Assembly: GCA_022425465.1 (NCBI GenBank)
Contig: JAKMFK010000115.1
Location: forward strand, 1 to 12,905
Direction: 5' to 3'
Length of the DNA stretch: 12,905 nucleotides
Source: Bacteroidia bacterium
GTDB lineage: Bacteria > Bacteroidota > Bacteroidia > NS11-12g > UBA9320
Below are positions 1-7,135 of the stretch, in pieces (the stretch's first letter is position 1; each line of letters begins with the position of its first letter). The position numbers and the translations under genes were made by a program. The notes under the pieces were generated by a model. That model made no database searches and had not been told where the DNA came from. It worked only from the letters and a program-made list of their open reading frames with translations.

Positions 1-1153
1 AGATAAAGTTCCTGAATACTGGATTAGAAAGCAGACTTTAGTAAATGCAGAGCGTTATATAACACCTGAATTAAAAGAACTTGAAGAGAAAATTTTACTA
101 GCTGATAGTAAAATTAGTGAAATTGAGAATCTTCTATTTGGTGAATTTGTTAATCGTTTAATCGTTTATGTTACGTCTATTCAGTCTGATGCTCGTCTTG
201 TAGCTGAGATGGATTGTTTGAATAGTTTAGCTTACGTTGCTAAAAAGAATAATTATTCAAAACCAACAATAACAAATGATTTCCATATTACAATAAAAGG
301 TGGAAGACATCCAGTAATTGAAAAACAGTTGCCTTTAGGAGAAGATTACATTCCCAATGATATATACTTAAATCATGACGATCAACAAATTATAATTTTA
401 ACTGGTCCTAATATGAGTGGTAAATCAGCATTGTTAAGGCAAACGGCTTTAATAGTTGTTCTATCTCAAATTGGCTCATATGTGCCAGCGAGACATGCAG
501 AGATTGGATTGGTAGACAAAGTGTATACTCGTGTAGGTGCATCTGATAACATATCGCAAGGTGAGTCAACATTTATGGTTGAAATGGTCGAGACGGCTTC
601 AATCTTAAACAACCTATCTAGTAGAAGTTTAGTTATTCTTGATGAAATTGGAAGAGGAACAAGTACTTATGATGGCGTTAGTTTAGCATGGAGTATTGCC
701 GAATACATGAATAATAGTCCATATAAACCCAAGACATTATTTGCAACACACTATCATGAATTAAACCAGCTTGAAGGAGTAAATAAAGGGATTGTCAATT
801 ATCACATAATTACTGAGGAACAGAAGAATAAAGTTATATTTCTGAGAAAAATAAAAAAAGGAGGAAGTGAAAATAGCTTTGGAATCCATGTTGCAAGAAT
901 GGCTGGCATACCAAAACCAGTTGTAAAAAGAGCAAATCAAATATTAAATCAGTTAGAAAAAGATCGAGTTAACGTAAACACTAAAGATTCAAGCAAAAAA
1001 ACTTCACCCAATGTTCAGATGAACTTATTTCAAATTAATGACCCTAAAACGACAGAAATTATAAATCTATTAAACAATATAGACGTTAATACGCTAACAC
1101 CTGTAGAATCATTAATGAAATTAAATGAGATTAAACAATTACTTGAGAATTAA
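1..1153 (+). CDS. mutS: DNA mismatch repair protein MutS, C-terminal part (5' end outside window)
   Basis: Mismatch-recognition ATPase of methyl-independent or MutL-dependent repair; acts in the cytoplasm as a dimer on mispaired DNA. The reading frame is open from the first complete codon at position 2, so the gene starts before the window; 383 codons plus the stop are visible. Order seen: the end of the core/lever and clamp region (YWIRKQTL and [12 protein letters not shown] near the start), then the ABC-type ATPase domain. Walker A GPNMSGKS is at 404-427, the ABC signature region ([11 protein letters not shown]) at about 545-577, Walker [13 protein letters not shown] around 629-664 with the catalytic DE at 641-646, and the H-loop THYHEL at about 746-763. 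The tail [17 protein letters not shown] matches the conserved end of bacterial MutS. All catalytic motifs are intact. The last 29 bp overlap the next gene. Family assignment is very secure; only the N-terminal mismatch-binding domain cannot be checked. Confidence 0.97.
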   Translation, partial: DKVPEYWIRKQTLVNAERYITPELKELEEKILLADSKISEIENLLFGEFVNRLIVYVTSIQSDARLVAEMDCLNSLAYVAKKNNYSKPTITNDFHITIKGGRHPVIEKQLPLGEDYIPNDIYLNHDDQQIIILTGPNMSGKSALLRQTALIVVLSQIGSYVPARHAEIGLVDKVYTRVGASDNISQGESTFMVEMVETASILNNLSSRSLVILDEIGRGTSTYDGVSLAWSIAEYMNNSPYKPKTLFATHYHELNQLEGVNKGIVNYHIITEEQKNKVIFLRKIKKGGSENSFGIHVARMAGIPKPVVKRANQILNQLEKDRVNVNTKDSSKKTSPNVQMNLFQINDPKTTEIINLLNNIDVNTLTPVESLMKLNEIKQLLEN

Positions 1154-2630
1154 CTTACTAATACTACTATGCTTAGTCTTTGGTATTTCAAAATCTCAGA
1201 ATAGCTGGGTTTATTTTAATAGTAAATGCTCTGAAGCAGAAGACTTTTTTAAGGCCAGTGTGTGTCAAGACTTTATAGGTCAAATGAAAAATGATGGTAT
1301 TCCTATAATTGGTCAAAGTAAATGGCTTAATGCTGTTTGCATTTCTGATCAATTTATAAACCGAGCTAAGTCTTATTCATTTGTATCACAAATTACTTCC
1401 ATGGGTCAATATGCCCATCAAAATAATTCCATTCATGAAGATTATAATTATGGACAGAGTGATTGGCAGTTGGATATGATTAAACTCACAAATTATCATA
1501 AGCAAGGGAATACTGGAAAAGACATTACAATTGCACTTTTTGATGGTGGGTTCTGGAAGGTGGATAGTTTACCTATTTTCGATTCTCTATGGTATAATAA
1601 TCAAATTCTTGCTACTAAAGATTTTGTAAATAATGGCCCTATGAAATTCAATCAAAGCACCCATGGTATGCAGGTTTTGGCTTTGACTGGAATAAATTAT
1701 CCAGATAGTATGATGGGTGCTGCACCAAAAGCAAATTTTATACTTGCTCGAACTGAAAATACTTCTAGTGAGACTCATCTTGAGGAATTAAATTGGATCA
1801 ATGCATTAGAATGGGCCGATTCAATAGGTGTTGATATTATTCACTCAAGTTTGGGATATTCACTTTTTGATACACTTCAAGGAGACTATACCTATGAAGA
1901 CATGGATGGAAAAAGTACCATTATAACTATTGCAGCTCAATTGGCTGTTGAACGCGGTATATTTGTAACAAATAGTGCTGGAAATTCAGGAAATAAGCCT
2001 TGGTATTATATTACTGCACCATGTGATGGTAAAGATGTATTATGTGTTGGTGCTGTTGATAGCTTTCGTCAAATAACTTCTTTCTCAAGTAGAGGCCCAT
2101 CATCAGATGGAAGAATAAAACCAGAGGTTTGTGCTATGGGACGAAGAAACACAATTCCTAATTCTAAAGGTGTTTTAAAAACAGGCAGTGGTACTTCATT
2201 CTCTGGACCTTTAATTGCAGGGATGGTTGCTTGTCTAAAATCAAAACATTCTGATAAAACAAATCGTCAAATATTCAATGCGGTCATTCAGAGTTGTCAC
2301 ATGTATGAAAACCCAGATTTTGAGTATGGTTATGGTATTCCTGATGTTTTAATTGCCGACAGTATTTTAAACATACCCATTGCACATATTAAGACCTCTA
2401 AAGAATTAAATGTAACTATGAGTCCTAATCCAGCTAAAAATAGGTTACAAATTCGATCAGAACCTGGATCAACATATCATTTAACTAATAATTTAGGTAA
2501 GATCGTTCAAAAAGGCTTCTTATCCAATTGGATTAACTTTATAAATATTGACGATCTAAATAATGGATTTTATACTTTAAAAGTAATAAAAGGTAAAACT
2601 AGCATTACAAAGAAATTAATCATTAATTAA
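1125..2630 (+). CDS. Secreted subtilisin-like (S8) serine protease with T9SS type A sorting domain
   Basis: Extracellular or cell-surface endopeptidase. Residues 1-25 form a signal peptide (basic start, hydrophobic stretch [10 protein letters not shown], likely cleavage near SKSQ). The peptidase S8 domain covers about 130-410. The triad is visible: Asp140 in ALFDGGF (the Bacteroidota variant of the usual D-T/S-G), His180 in STHGM, and Ser358 in GTSFSGP, with oxyanion Asn287 in SAGNSG. Residues about 431-501 are a type IX secretion C-terminal domain: [12 protein letters not shown], then [10 protein letters not shown], ending KKLIIN. So the protein should cross the inner membrane by Sec and the outer membrane by T9SS, with the tail removed. 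Residues 26-130 are probably a prodomain. The ATG at 1125 lies inside the end of mutS (29-bp overlap, different frame). It is preferred because it alone supplies the whole signal peptide. The substrate is unknown. Confidence 0.93.
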   Translation: MRLNNYLRINLLILLCLVFGISKSQNSWVYFNSKCSEAEDFFKASVCQDFIGQMKNDGIPIIGQSKWLNAVCISDQFINRAKSYSFVSQITSMGQYAHQNNSIHEDYNYGQSDWQLDMIKLTNYHKQGNTGKDITIALFDGGFWKVDSLPIFDSLWYNNQILATKDFVNNGPMKFNQSTHGMQVLALTGINYPDSMMGAAPKANFILARTENTSSETHLEELNWINALEWADSIGVDIIHSSLGYSLFDTLQGDYTYEDMDGKSTIITIAAQLAVERGIFVTNSAGNSGNKPWYYITAPCDGKDVLCVGAVDSFRQITSFSSRGPSSDGRIKPEVCAMGRRNTIPNSKGVLKTGSGTSFSGPLIAGMVACLKSKHSDKTNRQIFNAVIQSCHMYENPDFEYGYGIPDVLIADSILNIPIAHIKTSKELNVTMSPNPAKNRLQIRSEPGSTYHLTNNLGKIVQKGFLSNWINFINIDDLNNGFYTLKVIKGKTSITKKLIIN

Positions 2631-2688
2631 CAAAGTCATTGACATGTGTTTATCCGAAATTAAATCACTTCATTTGTAATAACTATAC

Positions 2689-3336
2689 ATGAAGAAATAT
2701 TTTGCAGAATTTGCTGGCACCTTTTTACTTGTATTTTTGGGTGTATGGAGTATTGAGTATAGTAATCAAAATTTAGCTGATAATTTTCAAGCTTCTTTAT
2801 GCTTAATAACAATTATTTTTGGGATAGCCGTAACATCTGCTATCATTCTATTTGGGGAAATCTCGGGTGCACACATTAATCCTGCCGTTTCTATTGCGTT
2901 TTTTCTCAATAAATCCCTAAATGGTGTTGAGCTATTGTTTTATATTATTTTTCAATGCTTAGGGGCTATCTTGGGAGCTTATTTTTTTAACTTAATCTAT
3001 CCGAGTGAATATGTTGGCACTACATTACCTAATGTGAATACTACTTTCGCTTTTTCGTTTGAGATGGTTTTGAGTTTTATACTAATGATGGTCATTTTTT
3101 GGATAGCTAATCCGAATAATAAGCATACCAAACTTGCTCCTTATGTTATTGGACTACAAGTAGCCATCCATACGTATATTGTTGGGTTGGCAACATCCGT
3201 TAGTATGAATCCAGCAAGAAGTATTGGCCCTGCTATGGTTTCTGGTCATTGGGAACATTATTGGATATATTTAATTGCACCAATTGTTGGAATGGTTCTT
3301 TCATTTTTTGTTTGGAAAAATTTTAAAAAGATATGA
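2689..3336 (+). CDS. Aquaporin-family (MIP) channel, probable arsenite/neutral solute channel
   Basis: A 215-residue membrane channel, close to the usual length of bacterial aquaporins, with about six membrane helices. Both pore half-helix motifs are intact: GAHINPAVS (Asn64-Pro65-Ala66) and SMNPARS (Asn174-Pro175-Ala176, with filter Arg177). My hand alignment to E. coli AqpZ puts Phe44 at the Phe43 position, but Thr162 at the filter-His174 position (a His lies one residue earlier, at 161) and Val171 at the Thr183 position. This would make a filter less water-selective than AqpZ. The gene overlaps arsC by 4 bp (ATGA), implying translational coupling. In Sinorhizobium a related arrangement (AqpS with ArsC) removes arsenite through the channel after arsenate is reduced. 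A similar role is inferred here; a plain water or glycerol channel is the alternative. No arsR regulator or ArsB/Acr3 pump is in the window. Confidence 0.92.
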   Translation: MKKYFAEFAGTFLLVFLGVWSIEYSNQNLADNFQASLCLITIIFGIAVTSAIILFGEISGAHINPAVSIAFFLNKSLNGVELLFYIIFQCLGAILGAYFFNLIYPSEYVGTTLPNVNTTFAFSFEMVLSFILMMVIFWIANPNNKHTKLAPYVIGLQVAIHTYIVGLATSVSMNPARSIGPAMVSGHWEHYWIYLIAPIVGMVLSFFVWKNFKKI

Positions 3337-3749
3337 AAAAGAAAAATATACTCGTATTATGTACTGGCAATAGCTGCAGAAGTCAAATGGCTGAAGCATA
3401 TCTTAAACTCTATCATGGTAAAGAATGTAATATTTATAGTGCTGGGGTAGAAAAGCATGGTATAAACCCTTTTGCAATTGGAATTTTAATGGAAGACTCC
3501 CTAGATATATCTAATCACTACTCAAAAACAATAGAAGAATTGGATGACATTTCATTTGATTTACTTATAACAGTTTGTGACCATGCTAATGAAGTTTGTC
3601 CAGTATTACCAGGCAATCAAAGCAAAATTCATCACAACTTTAAAGACCCAAGTAAAATGAATGGCAGTTCTAGTGAAATTATAAAGGCATTCCGAGAAAC
3701 TAGAGATGAAATAAAAGAGTTCTGTCGAAACATCAACATATTAAGTTAA
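3333..3749 (+). CDS. arsC: Arsenate reductase, thioredoxin-coupled LMW-phosphatase type
   Basis: Reduces arsenate to arsenite in the cytosol using a cascade of cysteines regenerated by thioredoxin. The P-loop CTGNSCR gives the CX5R signature, Cys10 to Arg16. The numbering of every key residue matches Staphylococcus pI258 ArsC: Cys10 (nucleophile), Cys15, the redox pair Cys82 and Cys89 in VCDHANEVCP, and Asp105 in KDPSK (general acid). This separates it from ordinary low-molecular-weight tyrosine phosphatases, which lack Cys82/Cys89. Its 138 residues compare with about 131 in the reference protein. The start overlaps the aquaporin stop by 4 bp, so the two are co-translated. The expected product, arsenite, would need an exit route, which the upstream channel could provide. 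Function is well supported by motifs. Confidence 0.93.
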   Translation: MKKKNILVLCTGNSCRSQMAEAYLKLYHGKECNIYSAGVEKHGINPFAIGILMEDSLDISNHYSKTIEELDDISFDLLITVCDHANEVCPVLPGNQSKIHHNFKDPSKMNGSSSEIIKAFRETRDEIKEFCRNINILS

Positions 3750-3770
3750 GATTCCTTTTCTTTGTTATCA

Positions 3771-4724
3771 ATGAACACAGATAGAAAACATCTATTAGAA
3801 CAACTTGAGGAAAAATTTAATGCATCTGGACAAGATTTGGATACGCATCTCAATGGATTGCTTCATGCAAATCACATAACTTACTGGGATTATATTCAAA
3901 CTGACGCCTTATTGAACCTTCAAATTCAAAGGACTCGATATCCTGACGAGATGGTTTTTATCATGTACCATCAGGTGAATGAAATCATTTTTAAAATGAT
4001 GTTGTGGGAAATAGAACAGGTATCAACTAATAAAGCCCTAACTGTTGATTTTTTTGCAGAAAAACTATATAGAATTAGTAGATATGTAGATATGTTATCA
4101 TCATCGTTTTCTGTGATGGGTGATGGAATGAGTTCAGAGCAATATCAAAAATTTAGAACTACCCTCACTCCTGCTAGTGGATTTCAGAGTGCTCAATATC
4201 GTAAAATTGAGTTTGCCAGTACAGAACTTATTAATTTGATTGACAATCGTTACAGATCAAATATTGATAGAGAAACACCTTACAGCCATGCATTTGAGCA
4301 TCTTTATTGGCAAGCAGCAGGAAAAGATCATTCGACAGGTAAAAAGAATGCATTACTTACCAATTTTGAAAAAAAATACCGTAATGAATTTATCCAGTTC
4401 ATGAAGGATTACAATACAACTAATTTGTGGACATGTTTTAAATCCTTGCCGAATGAAAAGAAAAATGACATAAAACTTTTAAATGCCATGAGGCATTATG
4501 ACCATACATTAAATGTAAAATGGGTAATGGCACATTATAATGCCGCAAGTAAATACCTGACTCAAGATGACGGAACCATTGAAGATGCAACCGGCGGATC
4601 TGATTGGAGAAAGTACATGTTACCTAAATATCAAAAGCGTATCTTTTTCCCTGAATTATGGTCAGAATCAGAGCTACAAAATTGGGGAATAGACAACCTT
4701 GAAGACTACAAAAAATTAGATTAG
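3771..4724 (+). CDS. Tryptophan 2,3-dioxygenase (Bacteroidota form)
   Basis: Haem enzyme that opens the indole ring of L-tryptophan with O2 to give N-formylkynurenine, the first step of the kynurenine pathway; works as a cytosolic tetramer in the family. Visible hallmarks (317 residues, counted from the ATG at 3771): YWDYIQTDALLNLQ at 38-51, DEMVFIMYHQVNEI at 59-72 with active-site His67, KFRTTLTPASGFQSAQYR at 127-144 with substrate-carboxylate Arg129, and WVMAH at 251-255. In WVMAH, His255 aligns with the proximal haem ligand of the WRFRH motif in other bacteria. The ATGGS loop at 273-277 follows, then RIFFPELW. A TTG nine bases upstream (3762) could also open the frame, but the ATG is preferred. 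The gene follows arsC after 21 bp, yet no other kynurenine-pathway gene is nearby, so operon membership is uncertain. Confidence 0.9.
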   Translation: MNTDRKHLLEQLEEKFNASGQDLDTHLNGLLHANHITYWDYIQTDALLNLQIQRTRYPDEMVFIMYHQVNEIIFKMMLWEIEQVSTNKALTVDFFAEKLYRISRYVDMLSSSFSVMGDGMSSEQYQKFRTTLTPASGFQSAQYRKIEFASTELINLIDNRYRSNIDRETPYSHAFEHLYWQAAGKDHSTGKKNALLTNFEKKYRNEFIQFMKDYNTTNLWTCFKSLPNEKKNDIKLLNAMRHYDHTLNVKWVMAHYNAASKYLTQDDGTIEDATGGSDWRKYMLPKYQKRIFFPELWSESELQNWGIDNLEDYKKLD

Positions 4725-4831
4725 TTATTAATCCATTTTAATAGTTCCATCTTATATGGAGATTTTAATCGTATAAAATAAATACCATTTGAATATTGAG
4801 CAACAAGAACAATTAAGAGTAGACTTTTCAT
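4721..4831 (-). pseudogene. Short ORF resembling the end of a T9SS sorting domain, probable gene remnant
   Basis: A 36-codon open frame (ATG at 4831-4829, TAA at 4723-4721) sits on the strand opposite the dioxygenase, its stop overlapping the last codons of that gene. Its middle reads YSNGIYFIRLKS and it ends KWINN. This is very like the last two strands of T9SS type A C-terminal domains (…l.nGiYfirl…k..kwi.n), as in the protease earlier in this window. A TGA stop lies two codons before the ATG, and nothing upstream in any frame continues the domain. I therefore read it as the degraded tail of a lost secreted protein rather than a working gene. The resemblance is by eye. A chance match, or a real small membrane peptide (MKSLLLIVLV start), remains possible. 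Confidence 0.4.
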
Positions 4832-4840
4832 AAGTCAAAT

Positions 4841-4877
4841 AAACAAAATACCCAGATAACAAATGTCATCTGGGTAT
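4841..4877 (-). terminator. Rho-independent terminator of the Na+/phosphate transporter gene
   Basis: A perfect 10-bp inverted repeat, ATACCCAGAT (4848-4857) and ATCTGGGTAT (4868-4877), encloses a 10-nt loop. Read on the minus strand the stem is followed directly by TTTTGTTTATTT, a U-rich tail, 20 bp after the stop codon of the transporter gene. Read on the plus strand the stem is followed by mixed A/T without a clean U run, so it serves the minus-strand gene better than the dioxygenase. Confidence 0.8.
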
Positions 4878-4897
4878 AATATCTAATATATATAATG

Positions 4898-7048
4898 TTA
4901 GTTTAAATACTGACCACTAGCTGCCTCAGAGACATTAATAATATGATCCCCAACTCGTTCAATGGATGAAAATATATTACTGTAGATTAAACCACTTTGA
5001 GCATTATAGTCTCCCTTTTCCATACTCTTAAGGTGTTTCTTTCGTAAATCATTTCTCAACTCATTAATAGCAACTTCGAGAGATACCGATTTATCAAGGT
5101 TTATCTCACTGTAATTACCACTTAAATTACTAATCATTAATTCATAAGCTTCTAAAACTTTATTGAAAAGCTCGTTTAAGTTATCTCGCTGATTTTGATC
5201 GAACCATAGTTTAGCATCAGTCTTTTTGTCGACTGTTTTAGAAATTTGCATATAAATATCACCTATTCGCTCCAAATCACTGGTAATACTCAACATAGAT
5301 CTTAGGCGTAATGAAGATTTCTCAGTTAATTTAGAAGTAGAAACTTTTCCTAGATAGTTCGCTATTTCAGATTCTAGACTATCCGTTATTTCCTCATATT
5401 TAATTATCTTCTTCATTAATTTACCTCTCTTCTTAACATCCAATTCATTAATTAACTCTTGTGATTTTTTATGCATTTTGAATGTTAATTCAGCAAACTT
5501 CACAACTTCTTTTTTAGCTTCAAGAATAGATAATTCAGGGGTTTGTGTTATTCCACTCGATATAAACTCAAGCTTAAAAATTTCATCGTCTTCTCCCTTT
5601 GACTTAACGGTTGACTCAGCAATTTTCACTAATTGAGGTACAAACCAAATCAATAATAAAACATTGGTTAGATTAAAGATGGTATGGAAAGCTGATAGGC
5701 CAATTGTAGCCCCCTCTCCGCTTATTGTTACACCTAATTCATCAACAAATGGAGCCATTCCTAAAATACTAGTTGTAAACCACGTAACAATATTTAAGAA
5801 AACAGGCATTAAGAATATCATCCAAGTTACACCAACAATGTTGAACATGGAATGAATACGTGCAGACCGTTTCGCATGAACATTACCTACCAAAGATGCA
5901 AGTTCAGCAGTAATTGTTGTTCCAATATTCTCACCTAGTATCATCGCTGCACCAACTTCAAAAGGAATGATTCCTTTTAAAACCATTGTGAGTGTTAATG
6001 CCATTGCTGCACTTGAAGATTGAACAACTATTGTAACTAGTGTACCTAATAGAACAAATGCAATTCTACCTAAAAATGGAGAATCACTGAATTGAGTAAA
6101 AAATTGGACTATACCAGAGTTAGCATCTAAATCAGGAACTGCATCTTTTAAGAAACCAAGCCCCATAAACAATATAGCAAAACCAATAATTGCATTTGCC
6201 CATCCTTTAACCTTGTTCTTAGCCATAAACATTAAAGGTGCACCAAAAGCAATAAATATCAATGAGTAACTAGATAAGCTGATTTTGAAACCAAATAATG
6301 AAACTAACCAACCAGTAATTGTTGTACCAATGTTAGCACCCATCATCACTCCAGATGATTCTAATAGGGTTAGAAGACCTGCATTAACAAAACTTACAGT
6401 CATCACTGTAGTTGCACTAGACGACTGCACAAGAGCAGTAACTAAAAATCCACTAAGCACTCCTAAATATCGATTTCTAGTCATGCTACTAAGAATTTTG
6501 CGAAGACCACCAGCTGCAGATTGCTGAAGCCCCTCACTCATAAGCTTCATTCCAAATATAAATAATCCTAAAGAGCCTAATAACACGAGAAATTTATATA
6601 ACCCCCAATCACGCAGGGTCTTGTATTTCCCTTTACCAGACCACACTAAATTGTCGCTTTCAGGAATTCCATTTTTAAGTATATTATTGATGTCACTTCC
6701 GTCTTTTAGACACCCAATCTGCCATACATACTTTTCACCAGAACTCATCCCTTCTAACTTGAATGAAGTACTTTTAGCATCAATTACAGGAGAATATTTC
6801 CATGGTTTACCTTTTTCAACTTTCTTTTGATACTTTATGATAATATTTTCGACATTGTTTATTTGATCGTAATCAATCAACCAGGAAAATTTTGCACCGG
6901 ATATGATTCCTTTTGCATTAATATTTTTGAAGATATCTCCAGACAAATTACTATTTGTTGTTGAATCAGAGGCAAAGCTAGTATAGACTATAATGGTAAA
7001 TAGAGTAACTAAGACCAATTTTAAACCAATTTTAATTTTGTTAAACAT
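4898..7048 (-). CDS. Na+/phosphate cotransporter (NptA/PNaS family) with PhoU-like tail and extra periplasmic N-terminal domain
   Basis: Inner-membrane sodium-driven phosphate importer, 716 residues from the ATG at 7048. Order: signal peptide or signal anchor 1-26 (LKLVLVTLFTIIVYTSFA); an extracytoplasmic domain of about 120 residues (27-150), rich in beta strands and fibronectin-III-like by eye (KPWKYSP, YVWQIG); then the membrane core. The core has the duplicated Na/Pi signature, VQSSSATT (QSSS at 208-211) and VQSSSAAM (QSSS at 343-346), each followed by a GANIGTTIT or GENIGTTIT motif. Residues about 506-711 form a cytoplasmic helical PhoU-like domain with the two metal-binding type motifs ERIGD (593-597) and ERVGD (697-701). 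The frame is open to a TTG at 7090, but that codon lies in the promoter and would put 14 residues before the signal peptide, so ATG 7048 is chosen. The phosphate porin gene lies 87 bp upstream on the same strand. A Pho-box-like repeat precedes this gene. Confidence 0.92.
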   Translation of the reverse strand: MFNKIKIGLKLVLVTLFTIIVYTSFASDSTTNSNLSGDIFKNINAKGIISGAKFSWLIDYDQINNVENIIIKYQKKVEKGKPWKYSPVIDAKSTSFKLEGMSSGEKYVWQIGCLKDGSDINNILKNGIPESDNLVWSGKGKYKTLRDWGLYKFLVLLGSLGLFIFGMKLMSEGLQQSAAGGLRKILSSMTRNRYLGVLSGFLVTALVQSSSATTVMTVSFVNAGLLTLLESSGVMMGANIGTTITGWLVSLFGFKISLSSYSLIFIAFGAPLMFMAKNKVKGWANAIIGFAILFMGLGFLKDAVPDLDANSGIVQFFTQFSDSPFLGRIAFVLLGTLVTIVVQSSSAAMALTLTMVLKGIIPFEVGAAMILGENIGTTITAELASLVGNVHAKRSARIHSMFNIVGVTWMIFLMPVFLNIVTWFTTSILGMAPFVDELGVTISGEGATIGLSAFHTIFNLTNVLLLIWFVPQLVKIAESTVKSKGEDDEIFKLEFISSGITQTPELSILEAKKEVVKFAELTFKMHKKSQELINELDVKKRGKLMKKIIKYEEITDSLESEIANYLGKVSTSKLTEKSSLRLRSMLSITSDLERIGDIYMQISKTVDKKTDAKLWFDQNQRDNLNELFNKVLEAYELMISNLSGNYSEINLDKSVSLEVAINELRNDLRKKHLKSMEKGDYNAQSGLIYSNIFSSIERVGDHIINVSEAASGQYLN

Positions 7049-7087
7049 GGTGTGTAATCGTTTATTTATTTTCAATATAATGAAGTT

Positions 7088-7132
7088 CAAAGGAGATGCT
7101 AGAATGTTATCTTAACGTTAATTCATTGTTAA
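7088..7132 (-). promoter_or_regulatory. Pho-box-like triple direct repeat and TTTG promoter core upstream of the Na+/phosphate transporter
   Basis: On the minus strand three hexamers lie exactly 11 bp apart: TTAACA (7132-7127), TTAACG (7121-7116) and ATAACA (7110-7105). A TTTG (7091-7088), possible core of a Bacteroidota -7 element, begins 13 nt after the last hexamer. The 11-bp period is that of binding sites for PhoB/OmpR-type response regulators, and the hexamer is close to the Bacillus PhoP half-site TTAACA. The repeats lie entirely within the gap between the porin stop and this gene, so the transporter probably has its own promoter. The upstream half of the -7 consensus (TA) is absent (CTCC), which would fit an activator-dependent promoter. 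Confidence 0.6.
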
Positions 7133-7135
7133 TTT

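Noticed and set aside
1587..1778. 63-codon minus-strand open frame inside the protease gene
   Set aside because: It lies wholly antisense to a well-supported protease with complete catalytic motifs and shows no recognisable domain.
2616..2644. Possible Pho-like repeats before the aquaporin gene (TTAATC, TTAACA, TTGACA)
   Set aside because: Spacing is 11 then 12 bp, the hexamers diverge, and the first overlaps the protease coding end; this is too weak in AT-rich DNA.
6285..6527. 80-codon plus-strand open frame antisense to the Na+/phosphate transporter (also 5664-5855 and 6621-6830)
   Set aside because: These are shadow frames of the conserved membrane and N-terminal domains; the translations have no domain-like character.
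7049..7090. Longer N-terminus for the Na+/phosphate transporter from TTG 7090
   Set aside because: The TTG coincides with the TTTG promoter core and would place 14 residues ahead of a normal signal peptide; ATG 7048 is a better start.
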